Below are positions 33,430 to 45,265 of a stretch of 64,000 nucleotides of DNA, one piece after another (the stretch's first letter is position 1; the number at the start of each line of letters is the position of its first letter). The DNA comes from Lamellibrachia columna. Its lineage: Eukaryota; Annelida; Polychaeta; Sabellida; Siboglinidae. The stretch covers positions 66,891,681-66,955,680 of the forward strand of contig OY759261.1 in NCBI GenBank assembly GCA_963662155.1, in the 5' to 3' direction. A program made the translations under genes and the position numbers. The notes under the pieces were generated by a model, which was not told where the DNA came from, did no database searches, and saw only the letters and a program-made list of their open reading frames with translations.

Positions 33430-34879
33430 TTCTACTAAGGTGTCATACCAATTATAAATTTCCATGGTGCACACAAATCGGAGTTATTCATAAGGGTGCT
33501 TTAAAAAAATCATAACATCGCTAATAATTATCGCACAAATGTGATTGAGGTACCACTTGGTTGCTAAAAGACTATATTATAATAAAATGATAAAAAAACA
33601 ACAGCACATAATCTTAACATGGGTATATTATTTTTTAATTTCTTAAAAAAAAGAAAGCAAATTTTTTTTTACCCTGCTACCAGATAATTACCGTTCCAAC
33701 ACCGGACTATGCCGATTCAGACAGGCCCATCAGTACCGTGTGGTTTACCATGGTAGTGCAGGCTGTTGAAGCGGGCCGAAATCACGATGGGAACTTGCTG
33801 ATATTTACCTCAAAAAAGCCCACAACATCGTTCTAACTGTCTGAACTAGTATAATAACGTGATTCACTAATGCTGTCATTCAATTTGCCGAAATATTGAC
33901 ATAGAAACTTAAAATAATCCAGCATAAAGTGAACTGACACAGAACGAAGTGAGAAAACAAAATGGCGGATTAGTAAATAAAAAGCTCTGACGGCCCAGAC
34001 AACACGTGTTTGTAACGACGATGCTTATTGACTGCATATAGCCTGCTTGCTCATTCATGTAATTCAAATAGGCCAGTCATAGAACTTTCCAAAGGTATAG
34101 CATGTTACATATTTAGGTACTACGAATTGAAACGTAAATTTATTCTGCGGATCATACTGAAAGCAGCCAAATATGGGCACCAACTATGTGATGTGTTTTG
34201 TAAGCTAGATCATCATTAGCTATCATTGATTATGCTCATGAATAAATGTGAATCAGAACGAAGAGTGTTTCAGCTTTCCAGTAATACCATTTGTTCTTGT
34301 GTGAGGTACTGGTGACGGAAACAAAATTTTTTCCTACAGAGTGATGCCAAAATCGGCCCAAAATCGGCTGGAATGCTTTTCACACTGATCTTGTGGGCCG
34401 AATTCGGCCCAGTGGTCACTCCCAGGGTTAAGGTCATGAGTCTAAACATTTTCTCCCATTTATTTTGCACAGTTCACTTGTGAAAAACTATAGTTTGGTC
34501 TGTTGATGTCAGTGGTATTGACGAGATAGTGGAAATGTGGGTGAAAATGTATGTAAAATGTTTAAAACAAAAATACAATCTGTGGCATTGTGTGTATTAG
34601 TTGTATTCAACTGAATGTGTGGTATAGAGGTAGGTAAAAATCTGTATTTAAATACATTAAATTATTTATTATTTTGGCCTAAATGTTTGGTTAAGTTACA
34701 TTTTAATAATGCCAAACATAATCAAATGTTTCATTCTCTATAAAACAAACATTACCCAATCTTTTGTAAATTCAAATTAAGTCTCAGAATCGATTGCATG
34801 TAGATGACTGATGACCATTTTTGTTTCCTAGTGGCGACTTTTTCCATCAATATATGGATAAAGGCAAATGTTACCTCTG
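33430..34879. other. non-coding stretch
   Basis: No gene. A patch at 34340-34400 has two near-repeats of AATCGGCCCA and AATTCGGCCCA. No complete element could be delimited. Confidence 0.4.
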
Positions 34880-35215
34880 CAGGCCCATAGCCAGAACCTT
34901 AAGCACGCGAACAGCTTTCACGGCTGGCACAGAGAGAGCCCACAAAAACGCGTTTCCCAACCAACGATGTACACGATTACAATAAATAAGAGATCGGCTG
35001 CATTATCACTCATTTTTCAATGATTATATAGATCAGCGGTATTCACTATTCTGCTGATGAAAACATTCATTGAATCTCGACAGCATCTGCTAAGGCTAAG
35101 TTCAAAGCAAATCTTGTAAAAAGAAAAAAAACGTCTTTAATTTTAATTTTACCCGTCTTCATCAGACATTTGCCCGTCTCCAAGACGGGCAGACGGGTCC
35201 CTAGCTAAGGGCCTG
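34880..35215. mobile_element. MITE derived from the hAT family at 11.1-13.4 kb
   Basis: It begins CAGGCCCATAGCCAGA and ends CTAGCTAAGGGCCTG, the same terminal inverted repeats as the 2.3-kb hAT. About 70 bp of the left end (GCACGCGAACAGCTTYC) is joined directly to the right-end region (CGTTTCCCAACCAACGAYGT through GACATTTGCCCGTCT and a GACGGGCAGACGGGT stem). It is thus an internal-deletion derivative lacking all coding sequence. The 8 bases on either side (TACCTCTG, TTAAACTC) do not match, so its duplication has decayed or a flank was rearranged. Confidence 0.85.
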
Positions 35216-35219
35216 TTAA

Positions 35220-35936
35220 ACTCTGGGATAAATACTGCTCTGCTGATGGAAGGTTGGAGAACAAAAGCCCAGTACTCCAGTAGTTGGGAATTGTATCTTT
35301 GATGATATGAACTGCTGAAGGTTTAATTGTTTCTGCTCACTGGTGGTTTTATGACCCGGGTTATGTGGTGTTTGTGAACTAAGTTTTCATTAAAATGTGT
35401 GCTAGCTGAACCTGTCATAGGGTAAACAGTGCAGACAGCTATTGTAAGATTGTCATCAGTAACTGGGTACATAGGAAGTCAGACATATAATTACCCTTTC
35501 ACCAAAGAAGACCAGGGTTCAAGTCTCCTTACTGCCGTTTGAAGCGTAGTCAGTTTCATTCAGTCCCAATCTCAGTTCTCATGAATGAGCAATGGGATTC
35601 CAGAAATAGAATTATAAGAGTGAACATCTTTTGTGCAGTAAGTGCAGTGTGGTTGAATGCTTCCAAGATAAAGTGAGATGGTGCTTACAGGAATGTCTTT
35701 GCAGAGGGAATGTGCAACTTGAACAGTGAGGGGGACTTGGCAGCTGTGTCCTTTAGTGTCTACATCGATGTATTTTCACAAAAAACATTTGATCACAGTT
35801 CAAGGGTGCCGACTTTGCACTTAGGCAGTTTTGTGTTCTCATGGCTGAAGATGAACAGATACAATGAAGGAAGAGGATATTTTCACAGGTCAATATACTT
35901 CAAAGGGCATGTGAGGTTAAAAGACAATGGGTTTTG
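35220..35936. other. non-coding stretch
   Basis: Nothing recognised. Open frames in 35710-36231 run into the SINE and are not supported. Confidence 0.4.
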
Positions 35937-36268
35937 TAAAGGTAAAGGTATGTTCTTATATAGCGCGGTATCCAGTCCTTGGGACTGTTCAAAGCGCTTT
36001 ACACTTCACTCCCAGCAGACCTGTTCATTCCATTGCCATTTTGACTTCTCTGGTAAGCATTCAGCCATGCTGGAATTACTGCGTGAAGACTATTCATTCA
36101 GGTATTCACCTCTGTCTGTAGCCAGGTACTCATTTACTCAGCTGAGTGAACTGTGGCAACGTGGGAAGAGCAAAATTGCCAAAGCTTCGAAATGGCAGCA
36201 AGAGGATTCGAACCCGGGTTGTCTCAATTGAGGACCCGACTTTCTAACCGCTATGCTACCGCACCCCA
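35937..36268 (-). mobile_element. tRNA-derived SINE, copy 2 (best preserved)
   Basis: On the minus strand the head has a perfect A box (TAGCATAGCGG, 36248-36258) and B box (GGTTCGAATCC, 36204-36214), the internal RNA polymerase III promoter of a tRNA-like head. The body follows (GGCAATTTTGCTCTTCCCAC, CAGTTCACTCAGCTGAG, CAGCATGGCTGAATGC). The tail has AAAGCGCTTTGAACAGTCCC and GGATACCGCGCTATATAAGA, ending in short ACCTTTACC repeats. It abuts the 5' side of a LINE fragment. Confidence 0.9.
36204..36258 (-). promoter_or_regulatory. internal Pol III promoter (A and B boxes) of SINE copy 2
   Basis: A box TAGCATAGCGG fits TRGYNNARNGG and B box GGTTCGAATCC fits GGTTCGANNCC. Both are exact. Spacing is 33 bp, normal for a tRNA-like head. 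Confidence 0.85.
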
Positions 36269-36289
36269 CTTTTGTGTAGTGTACATCAA

Positions 36290-37312
36290 AGTTTAGAGAT
36301 CATCCTTATTGTCTTTTAATATATATAAATGATTTGGAAGATAATATTATATTGGAAGACATATCTAGCAAAGTACTGAAATTTGCAGATGACACAAAAG
36401 TATTCAGAAAGGTTACTAATGATACAGATAAAAAAGTTTACAGGATGATCTAGATAAATTAGTTAAATGGTCAGAAAAATGGCAAATGTTATTAAATTTT
36501 GGGAACTGTAAATGCATACACATAGGACATGGAAACATGGACAAAGAATATAAAATGGGGGATGCTGTACTAGGTAGAACCACACAAGAAAAGGACTTAG
36601 GTGTAACATTTAGTGCTGACATGAAAGTTTCAGAGCAATGTGGGATTGCTGCTTCAAAAGGAAATAAAATTCTAGGGCTAATTAGGAGAACTATCACATA
36701 TAAAGAGAAACAGCGTAATTGTACCCCTGTACAAAGCAATAGTTAGACCACATTTGGAATATTGTATACAAGCATGGAGGCCGTATCGTAAGAAGGACAT
36801 AGACAAGCTAGAAAGAATACAAAGAAGAGCAACTAAAATGATTCCAGAATTGAGAGACCTTAGTTACGAAAGTCGCTTGTTACAATGTGGTTTGACAACA
36901 CTAGAGACCAGGAGACTAAGAGGAGACCAAATAGAAGTGTTTAAAATAGTGAACGGTTATGAGGATGTTGATAGGAATATGTTCTTCAAACTTAAAGAAG
37001 GCAGTAGAACCAGAGGAAACAAAGCAGTATTAGTTAAGGAGCAGTGTAGGTTGGACATGATAAAGTACTCTTTCTCACAGAGGGTGATAAATAAATGGAA
37101 CAAACTGCCAAATGATTGTGTTAATGCTAGTAGTGTAAATATGTTTAAAAATAGAATTGACAGATATATGATAAGAGCGGGCTACACATAGATGATGAAA
37201 TTGTTGGACTCTCGATAAGCCAATGGCTTCCTTGTCCACTTGCCATCTGGAACTTGTTGTTTGGGATGGCAATCTTGTTAAATCTTGTTAAATCTAATTT
37301 TCAAGACAACAG
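36290..37312 (+). mobile_element. CR1/L2-like LINE fragment, copy A (reverse transcriptase C-terminal part and 3' UTR)
   Basis: Three frames in order hold YINDLEDNI and LKFADDTKVFRK (the catalytic F-A-D-D box), then DDLDKLVKWSEKW, KCIHIGHG and EKDLGVTFSADM. After another frameshift come HLEYCIQAW, LERIQRRATKMIPELRDLSY, GLTTLETRRLRGD and FSQRVINKWNKLP, ending at TAG 37189-37191. This is the second half of a LINE reverse transcriptase with its C-terminal region. At least two frameshifts (near 36440 and 36715) disable it and the endonuclease half is absent. The 3' UTR (GATAAGCCAATGGCTTCCTT ... GATGGCAATCTTGTTAAAT) recurs in copies B and C. Confidence 0.9.
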
Positions 37313-38950
37313 AATGAGCCTCGCACAATGAATTCTCCCTTGCATCAATCACTGGTCAGAGTAATTACAACATCTAGCCAATCCTTTCTGCCTCTGCTTG
37401 TTTAGGAGGCAGTTTAATTAATTACACGGTCTGTTGGTTCCAGGTTGTCTTGACATTTCAAACCTAGTTTTCAGACTGTTGAACTGGCCAGGCCGTATAA
37501 ATTAATTACATAGCCCATCAACCATTAATTACATTCCGTTGGTGTCATCCACAATCTACAATCGCGTAGAGTAGTAATACTGGCTTGAACCTGGTAACCC
37601 GCAATAAATACTGGGTTCGGGCTTGGTACCAGTGCAGTCGGGTGAATGTTCTAAAATCGTGTCGCTGTGCGTTTTAGAGTCAGACACCATCCCTGTAATC
37701 TGTGCCATTGAAATATTTTGGCGCAAAACCAATTAGGTGCCTAAATCCCGAAAATAGAATGTTAAACACTGATAAACATTAAGTGGCGTCAGGTAGCCCC
37801 TTTGTGTCCACCTCAGCAACAGTTCACGACCTTTTCAAATTTACCCCAAGTAATTGTTGGTCAGAAACCAGGAGGCTTGGACAGTGGTGGTGTAGGTTGT
37901 CTGGACTTTATTGATGTGTTTTTGTGGCTCAGGACCAGTTCAGCATACCTACTAGCACACTTGGCTGCTTCCCAAATTCTTCTCAAGCCAGGCTGGAGAG
38001 GTTGACCAGAAGTAGGTCAGCCTGACCCAGTTATTCAGCTCATGGGCAATGTATGAATGGATGAGTGTAGGACATAAGCCGTCACAGACAAAAGCCCTCA
38101 CCTTTTCAGAGGGAAGTAAGACAAAACCCCTACTAGCTAGCTACTGGCTTCGAAATGAGCAGAACGTTAAGGGGATGTGGTTTCTTTTTAGCAATACTAT
38201 AATAATAATAATTTTATTAAAATGGCAACTATAGCAGTTGAATTATACAATTGGCACAGTAAAACAACCAATGATAAGAAATTAATTAAGAAAAAAATTA
38301 TGACTTAAAATATAACAAATTTAAAAGGTGCATGAACATCGCGTTTAAAGTTAGGTTACAAACAGTGGCGTTGCAGAAATCAGAGAGTTTTCTTGAGTTA
38401 AGTCTAAGTTCTTTTTGGATTAAATAAATGTTGCGTACAAATAAAAATAAAAGTAAATAACTAGTCTCACACATTCAATCAAATCCACTCGTAGAAGCCA
38501 TTTCGAAGCAAGTCAGTTTGTATTGATATGTACTTGTTACCTCCTAAACTTACTTCCCAAATATGAGCTCACCTATGCTCGAGTCCAGCTAAGCTCAGTT
38601 ATGCTATTGAATTGCTTTAAAAAAAGCCACATCCAATTAGTGGGGTTTTTGTCCTACCCCTCTAAAAATATGAGGGTTTTTGTCCATGAGGGCTTATGTC
38701 CGTACCCCATGAATGGATGATATTGACACAGACCACTATCAGAATCCATCCACCATTACCCACATAAAAAGCCTTACGAGATTACAGAAGTCTCTCCTCA
38801 GTTAGATTTTATTGCTTGTTTAATTTCAGACGCATTTAGCGTACAATCAAACTGATCTAGTAGCTACCGTGATATGCTGCTTCATATGTTATTTATTTTT
38901 GTGTGAAATCTATTAAATCATTTTTTTATAAAAACTTAGCAAATTGTAGA
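37313..38950. other. non-coding stretch
   Basis: No gene or complete repeat recognised. A short (AATAAT)n run lies near 38200. Confidence 0.4.
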
Positions 38951-38954
38951 TGTG

Positions 38955-39395
38955 ACTCTACATCTATATACTACAACATCTGTATACTGCAACATCTATA
39001 TACTACAACGTCTGTATACTGCAACATCTATATACTACAACATCTGTATACTGCAACATCTATATACTACAACATCTATATACTACAACATCTGTATACT
39101 GCAACATCTATATACTACAACGTCTGTATACTGCAACATCTATATACTACAACATCTGTATACTGCAACATCTATATACTACAACATCTATATACTACAA
39201 CATATGTATACTGCAACATCTATATACTACAACGTCTGTATACTGCAACATCTATATACTACAACATCTATATACTACAACATCTGTATACTGCAACATC
39301 TATATACTACAACATCTATATACTACAACATCTATATACTGCAACATCTATATACTACAACATCTGTATACTACAACATCTGTATACTGCAACAA
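38955..39395. repeat. 16-bp minisatellite, about 27 copies
   Basis: The unit is CAACATCTRTATACTR. Alternating TATATACTA and GTATACTG units give a weak 32-bp period. Since 16 leaves 1 modulo 3, two overlapping plus frames (148-199 codons) stay open with the same 16-residue Tyr/Ile/Thr peptide. These are not genes. Confidence 0.95.
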
Positions 39396-39479
39396 TAGGC
39401 TGTTCACTCTTTCCCAAGGTACCTGGTCTAATGATGAAAGTAAATTATTTCTATGATTTAAAAAAAAAAATGCATTCTT

Positions 39480-39934
39480 ATGTCCAGATGTGTAGTGTGT
39501 GACTAGTTTAAGTAATGTGCACAGTCTGTTTAATAAAAAACCCTATTTTTGTTCAAATCATCGAAAGAATTGACTTTAGTCATTAGATCTGGTAAGGATC
39601 AAAATAGTTGATATCCAAAATGGTAAACACTGTGTGGGCAAATGCTTATCATGGGCATGACCTCCATCCTCTCACCAATCACATGACAAAGTTACGAAAT
39701 TTGACCAAGGAAGAAAATCTTGATTTTTCAGCACTTCGATTTTCACTTCAGTTAATGCTTGAACAAGCATTAACTAATTTAGTAGTTTGTCTGATGATTT
39801 CACAAAAACTACATATAAAAGTTGCACAAACAAGCTAGCATGTTGCAGTGGATACTAGGTAGATTTGGTTTTTCGCAAAATTTATTTGAAATGAGACTAG
39901 CAAAAAAATCAAATTGATTAAGCACCTTTAAACT
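39480..39934 (-). mobile_element. unclassified interspersed element, copy B (inverted relative to copy A)
   Basis: Inverted partner of 20815-21265, ending AAGCACCTTTAA at the right. The match covers about 450 bp with moderate divergence and small indels. The 76-codon open frame at 39608-39838 lies inside and is chance. Confidence 0.8.
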
Positions 39935-39947
39935 GACAGATTTTCCT

Positions 39948-39981
39948 GTTGGACCACGAGGTGGCAGTGTCGTCCAACAGT
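39948..39981. repeat. short perfect inverted repeat
   Basis: CTGTTGGAC and GTCCAACAG flank a 16-bp spacer (CACGAGGTGGCAGTGT). Could form a hairpin. Function unknown. Confidence 0.6.
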
Positions 39982-40331
39982 TAAAGTGTCACCAATTGAG
40001 TAAAACGTTTTATTGTGACAAGGAAATACGTTCAACATAAATTTTCTTAACTAGGATTTTTTTGTTTTCCTTCATTATACCACTGAGGACTAAAATGAAC
40101 AACAAATACAAATAATAAATTTATTTTTAGTTGCAACTGTAAAACATTAAATATATAAATAAATAATAAAGCATTAAATTGCATATAAATAAACACATAT
40201 CCAACAATTTAGTTGAAGAGGGATTCCATAGATCCTCAATTAATTGTAGGGTGGGATACATACTTTGGTGGAACTTTGTTTTTAGGGGTTGTGACCTTGG
40301 AAGGGTTTTGTTCCAGGTGTGTGTATGTAGG

Positions 40332-42092
40332 GGCAAAGTAAGTTCTTATATAGTCAGGTATCCAGTCTGTAGGACTGCTCAAAGCATTTACATTTCACCC
40401 CCTGGCAGACCTGTTCATTCCAACACCAACTGGACTTATCTGGGAAGCGTTCAGCCATGCTGCAATCACTGCACAAAGACTAATCATTCACATACCCCTC
40501 ACTGTTTGAGATAGCGTGGAGTGAACAAAATTGTACAGCTGAGTGAACTGAGACAGCATGGAGTGAACAAAATTGTACAGCTGAGTGAACTGAGACAGTG
40601 TGGAGTGAACAAAATTGTACAGCTGAGTGAACTGAGACAGCGTGGAGTGAACAAAATTGTACAGCTGAGTGAACTGAGACAGTGTGGAGTGAACAAAATT
40701 GTACAGCTGAGTGAACTGAGACAGTGTGGAGTGAACAAAATTGTACAGCTGAGTGAACTGAGACAGTGTGGAGTGAACAAAATTGTACAGCTGAGTGAAC
40801 TGAGACAGTGTGGAGTGAACGAAATTGTACAGCTGAGTGAACTGAGACAGTGTGGAGTGAACAAAATTGTACAGCTGAGTGAACTGAGACAGTGTGGAGT
40901 GAACGAAATTGTACAGCTGAGTGAACTGAGACAGTGTGGAGTGAACGAAATTGTACAGCTAAGTGAACTGAGACAGTGTGGAGTGAACGAAATTGTACAG
41001 CTGAGTGAACTTAGACAGTGTGGAGTGAACGAAATTGTACAGCTGAGTGAACTGAGACAGTGTGGAGTGAACGAAATTGTACAGCTGAGTGAACTGAGAC
41101 AGTGTGGAGTGAACGAAATTGTACAGCTAAGTGAACTGAGACAGTGTGGAGTGAACGAAATTGTACAGCTGAGTGAACTGAGACAGTGTGGAGTGAACGA
41201 AATTGTACAGCTGAGTGAACTGAGACAGTGTGGAGTGAACGAAATTGTACAGCTTAGTGAACTGAGACAGTGTGGAGTGAACAAAATTGTACAGCTGAGT
41301 GAACTTAGACAGTGTGGAGTGAACGAAATTGTACAGCTAAGTGAAGTGAGACAGTGTGGAGTGAACTAAATTGTACAGCTGAGTGAACTGAGACAGTGTG
41401 GAGTGAAAGAAATTGTACAGCTGAGTGAACTGAGACAGTGTGGAGTGAACGAAATTGTACAGCTGAGTGAACTGAGACAGTGTGGAGTGAAAAAAATTGT
41501 ACAGCTGAGTGAACTGAGCCAGTGTGGAGTGAACGAAATTGTACAGCTGAGTGAACTGAGCCAGTGTGGATTGAACGAAATTGTACAGCTAAGTGAAATG
41601 ACACAGTGTGGAGTGAACGAAATTGTACAGCTAAGTGAACTGAGACAGTGTGGAGTGAACAAAATTGTACAGCTGAGTGAACTGAGACAGTGTGGAGTGA
41701 ACGAAATTGTACAGCTGAGTGAACTGAGACAGTGTGGAGTGAACGAAATTGCACAGCTGAGTGAACTGAGACAGTGTGGAGTGAACAAAATTGTACAGCT
41801 GAGTGAACTGAGCCAGTGTGGAGTGAACAAAATTGTACAGCTGAGTGAACTGAGACAGTGTGGAGTGAACGAAATTGTACAGCTAAGTGAACTGAGACAG
41901 TGTGGAGTGAACAAAATTGTACAGCTGAGTGAACTGAGACAGTGTGGAGTGAACAAAATTGTACAGCTAAGTGAACTGAGACAGTGTGGAGTGAACAAAA
42001 TTGTCCCAAGTTTTTGAGATAGCAGCTGGTGGCAAAGTGGATCCTATCCATGGCAAAGTGGATTCTATCCACTTTGCCACTGCGCCCCATAA
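40332..42092 (-). mobile_element. tRNA-derived SINE, copy 3, grossly expanded by an internal 42-bp array
   Basis: The left side is the SINE tail and body (GTTCTTATATAGTCAGGTAT, CAGACCTGTTCATTCC, CATTCAGCC-like GCGTTCAGCCATGCTG). The right side is the decayed head (AAAATTGTCCCAAGTTTTTG, GATAGCAGCTGGTGGC, ending CCACTTTGCCACTGCGCCCC). Between them about 1.5 kb of 42-bp units replaces the single 42-bp body segment of copy 2. The head also contains a local duplication of GGCAAAGTGGATYCTATCCA. Confidence 0.85.
40515..42005. repeat. 42-bp minisatellite inside the SINE, about 35 copies
   Basis: The unit is GTACAGCTGAGTGAACTGAG plus ACAGTGTGGAGTGAACRAAATT, and R (A or G) is the main variant position. 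The matching single-copy segment in SINE copy 2 is CAGCTGAGTGAACTGTGGCA plus ACGTGGGAAGAGCAAAATTG. As 42 is 14 codons, single frames stay open on both strands (up to 299 codons). These open frames are artefacts with no start context or domain. Confidence 0.95.
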
Positions 42093-42419
42093 AGCGTAGG
42101 GTGTAGGGTGTTTGGGTAGGGGAGTATGTAGAATATTGGGGCAGGTCAATGTAGAATACCTTTCCTGTGCTATCTGTGAGGTGACCTGATGTTTCAGTCT
42201 TCACTTTACTCCATCAGACAAAGGGACAAAGCTGGAAATATCCTGGGGTCACGTACCCAATTGTAGGATCACCAATGAGATTGTGCACCCTGGTGATCTC
42301 TCTCATAACCCTACTGTCATGACTAATATATTGACATGATAGAACACAAATGGAGACGGTCTCTGTCCATCACCAATGTTAGTCACATGGCATGTGTGAC
42401 AATGACACATACACACGTA

Positions 42420-42440
42420 CACACACACGCGCACACACGC
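42420..42440. repeat. (CA)n with CG interruptions
   Basis: Short ACACACACGCGCACACACGC run. Confidence 0.8.
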
Positions 42441-43278
42441 GACCACCAGCAAGGTCGTCAGGGGATTTCCCGCTGACACAGAAAGTCCTTTTTTCATGAA
42501 CCCAAGGATTGGTCTTGTTTGTGAGTGATAAAAACATGTTGCCAACGAAGCAATCTGTCATGCAGGAGGGTCACTGACTGCGGTGTTAGTCAATAAGATA
42601 TTATTAATAGCTTCGTTACAAAATCTGTGGTTTGCAAGTAACAAGTTGCTTGGTTATATGGAATGTGTCACCTCAAGATCTAAGGAGAATTAGCCATATA
42701 AAAGTTTTTAAGACTGAATCAATGACTCACTATTTTAGTATAGTGTACGATTATTATTAGTTATTATATAATAATAAAAAGCAGGAAAAGGAGAGTTTGT
42801 TTTTTCTCAAGTGATCCTGTGTTGTTTGTTGACTATTTGTGTAAGGGACCATTCACATTATTGTTGACATTTATCTGTTGGTATAAAGCACGCTAATTCT
42901 TATGCCCCTTACCGCACCAGAAGTAGTACTTTGATATTTTGATAATTTTAATGATTGAAAAATATATCAATGCATGTATATAGGACGTACAGTGACAATC
43001 AGAATATGTTTACAAACATTTATCTCCACTAATTGTTTTTCTAACAAACTCCCTGGTGCCATATTGTTTTCCAAGAAGTTGTGGATTTCCAAGAAGTTGG
43101 ACTGTGTTACAGCACTGCAGTTGAACACAATAGTAGTTATGTAAGAGTTCAATGCGCCACATTGCATGATGCAATGGGGATCATATTTCACATGCACCAT
43201 ATAAAAAAATTAGTATGCAGGCATTGACCCCCCTCCCCCTTTTAGCACACTTTGTACGAATAGGTAAATGTCCACAAT
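42441..43278. other. non-coding, AT-rich
   Basis: No gene or repeat recognised. Confidence 0.4.
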
Positions 43279-43395
43279 TGTGAATGACCCCTGAAGATCA
43301 GTCCATCTCAAATTAATAAATGACCCTTGAAGGTCAATCCATCTCAAATCAGGAAATGACCCCTGAAGGTCAGTCCATCTTAAATCAATAAATGT
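43279..43395. repeat. 36-bp tandem repeat, about 3 copies
   Basis: AATGACCCCTGAAGGTCAGT plus CCATCTCAAATCAATA, repeated with small differences. Confidence 0.85.
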
Positions 43396-44210
43396 CCCAT
43401 TTACTTCAGTCTCGGATAATTTGAAATGCTTTCCAAATATTCCACAAGCATCTACATGAACAAATTTGAAGTTTGGGTTCTGTTTTCAAAGTTTCTGAGA
43501 AATTGCCATTTTACAACCATCTATGCACGGTGGAGAATTTTGCACTTGTAATTTTTCTGCTTCATTTCAGGCTTATCTCATGAAATTTTTTTAATAAAGT
43601 CCATAGAAATCTGAAATTTGTTGTGGTAACTAAAAATAACATAGATGCCTGATATATAAATATGAATGGAAAAATCGCTATTTATGAATATGAATGCTCA
43701 GAGGCAGCTGAAATAAAAATATATTTGAGGCGCTGAAATATATTTGTACATTCATTGCGGCCTTGCAACTTTTAAACTGCTAGAATCCTGTTAGCTCCAT
43801 GACTGGCCCTCAACTGGTCCATGACAAATCATCATGGCATGAGCGACAGCTCACGACAAGACAAGATTGTTGATGACTCTTCCATGACATCTAGTTGCGT
43901 CGCCATTGTGTAGTGTGCGGAGGAGGATGAGAAGTGCAGGGAGAAGGCTGCCGATAGGGAGAAGGCTACCGATAGGGAGAAGTGGGAAGGGATAACAGCC
44001 GGAGCAGTGCAGCAGGACATGAACTAGTCTCACCCCTTTATAAATGGAGTGACGAGGAAGAATACAGACTTATCGGTTGTAGCCATGGTGACAGACTATT
44101 TTATCTAAAAACATTGTAATCAGAAGTTGTTTAAAAATAGTTGTGACTTCTGGGAAAATTGTGAAGTAAAATTGTAAAGATGCATTATGATTACCAGGAT
44201 GAATAAAGTG
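43396..44210. other. non-coding stretch
   Basis: Includes a short direct repeat at 43935-43985 (GGGAGAAGGCTRCCGATA twice). The open frames over it on the minus strand are repeat-like and unsupported. Confidence 0.4.
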
Positions 44211-44224
44211 TGTGCGTGTGTGCA

Positions 44225-44259
<35 letters not shown>

Positions 44260-44282
44260 ATTCATGCGTGCATGCGTGCGTG
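44211..44282. repeat. (TG)n/(TGCG)n microsatellite
   Basis: TGTGTG run followed by CATGCGTGCGTGC. Confidence 0.95.
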
Positions 44283-45045
44283 CTGATTGTGAGAGTTACT
44301 ATTTTTGTACTGCTTTATTCTAAAAAATAAGTAAATAACAGGATATTGTTTTGTCTTAAAAGTTTAATGTGCTTTAACTAAATTTGTTTGTAATGTTAAT
44401 CAGTGTTCTTGTGATGAAATCATATGTTTATATATTTTTTCTTATACATAGTTTAATTCTATTCTAGACGATATCATTCTGTTCTAGATGATATCAGAGT
44501 TAAAGACAAACAGATATGTAGGCAAAATGTAAAAGTGTTTTTTTATTGTGACAGCTTTTCATTGTTGAATATCTCAGATTATGTAATTTATAGTGTTTTT
44601 AAATTGGAATAGAAACACATCAGTAAAGATGCACTGCAGTGTAATGGCATGTGCTTGAGAAAAGGGTATAGATCCCGCAATTGCAGTGTCAGAAAGGCCT
44701 ATACTACAATAGCCACTAACCACCAGACAGGGTCTGGATTAGGAAATGAAGTGATTAGAATGGTTCTGTTCAAGTTGGTTCCTTTCTTCTATTTTTCTGT
44801 CATTATTCGCATCCGACTGGTCGATTCCAGGCACCAGGTGTCACTCTCATTGATGACCAGTGACTGTCGCTGTTTCCCCGCGCAGGATTCTACCTTGTAT
44901 ATCAGTTGTGTGGCCAGACTTATACTTCCGAAAACAATTGTTATTTAACATTGGCGTCATTGCTGGGTATTGGGCATGCAAATAGTGTCCAGGGGCCATG
45001 ATATCAGTGACCTTGCTTGGCTTGGTGATGAGGGCAGTATCAAAG
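44283..45045. other. non-coding stretch
   Basis: A 99-codon plus-strand open frame at 44649-44948 has no splice or start support. Nothing recognised. Confidence 0.35.
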
Positions 45046-45189
45046 TGTGCATGCATATGTGCGTGTTTGTGCATGTGTTCATGCATGCATGCGCATGTGC
45101 ATGCATGTGTCAACGTATGTGTGTTTGTGTGCATGTCAAAGTGTGTGTGGGTTTGTGTGAATGTCAGTGTGCATGTCAGCTAGTGTGTG

Positions 45190-45261
<72 letters not shown>

Positions 45262-45265
45262 TGTG
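45046..45265. repeat. GT-rich and (GTGC)n microsatellite
   Basis: An irregular TGTGCATG-type region (45046-45180) grading into (GT)n and then about 14 GTGC/GCGT units. Confidence 0.95.

Noticed and set aside
36204..36268. Functional tRNA gene
   Set aside because: A and B boxes are good, but the sequence lacks a paired acceptor stem and continues into a repeated SINE body.
38903..39502. Tyr/Ile/Thr-rich frames of 148-199 codons
   Set aside because: 16-bp repeat artefact open in more than one frame.
40499..42204. Open frames of 199-299 codons on both strands
   Set aside because: Products of a stop-free 42-bp repeat inside a SINE.
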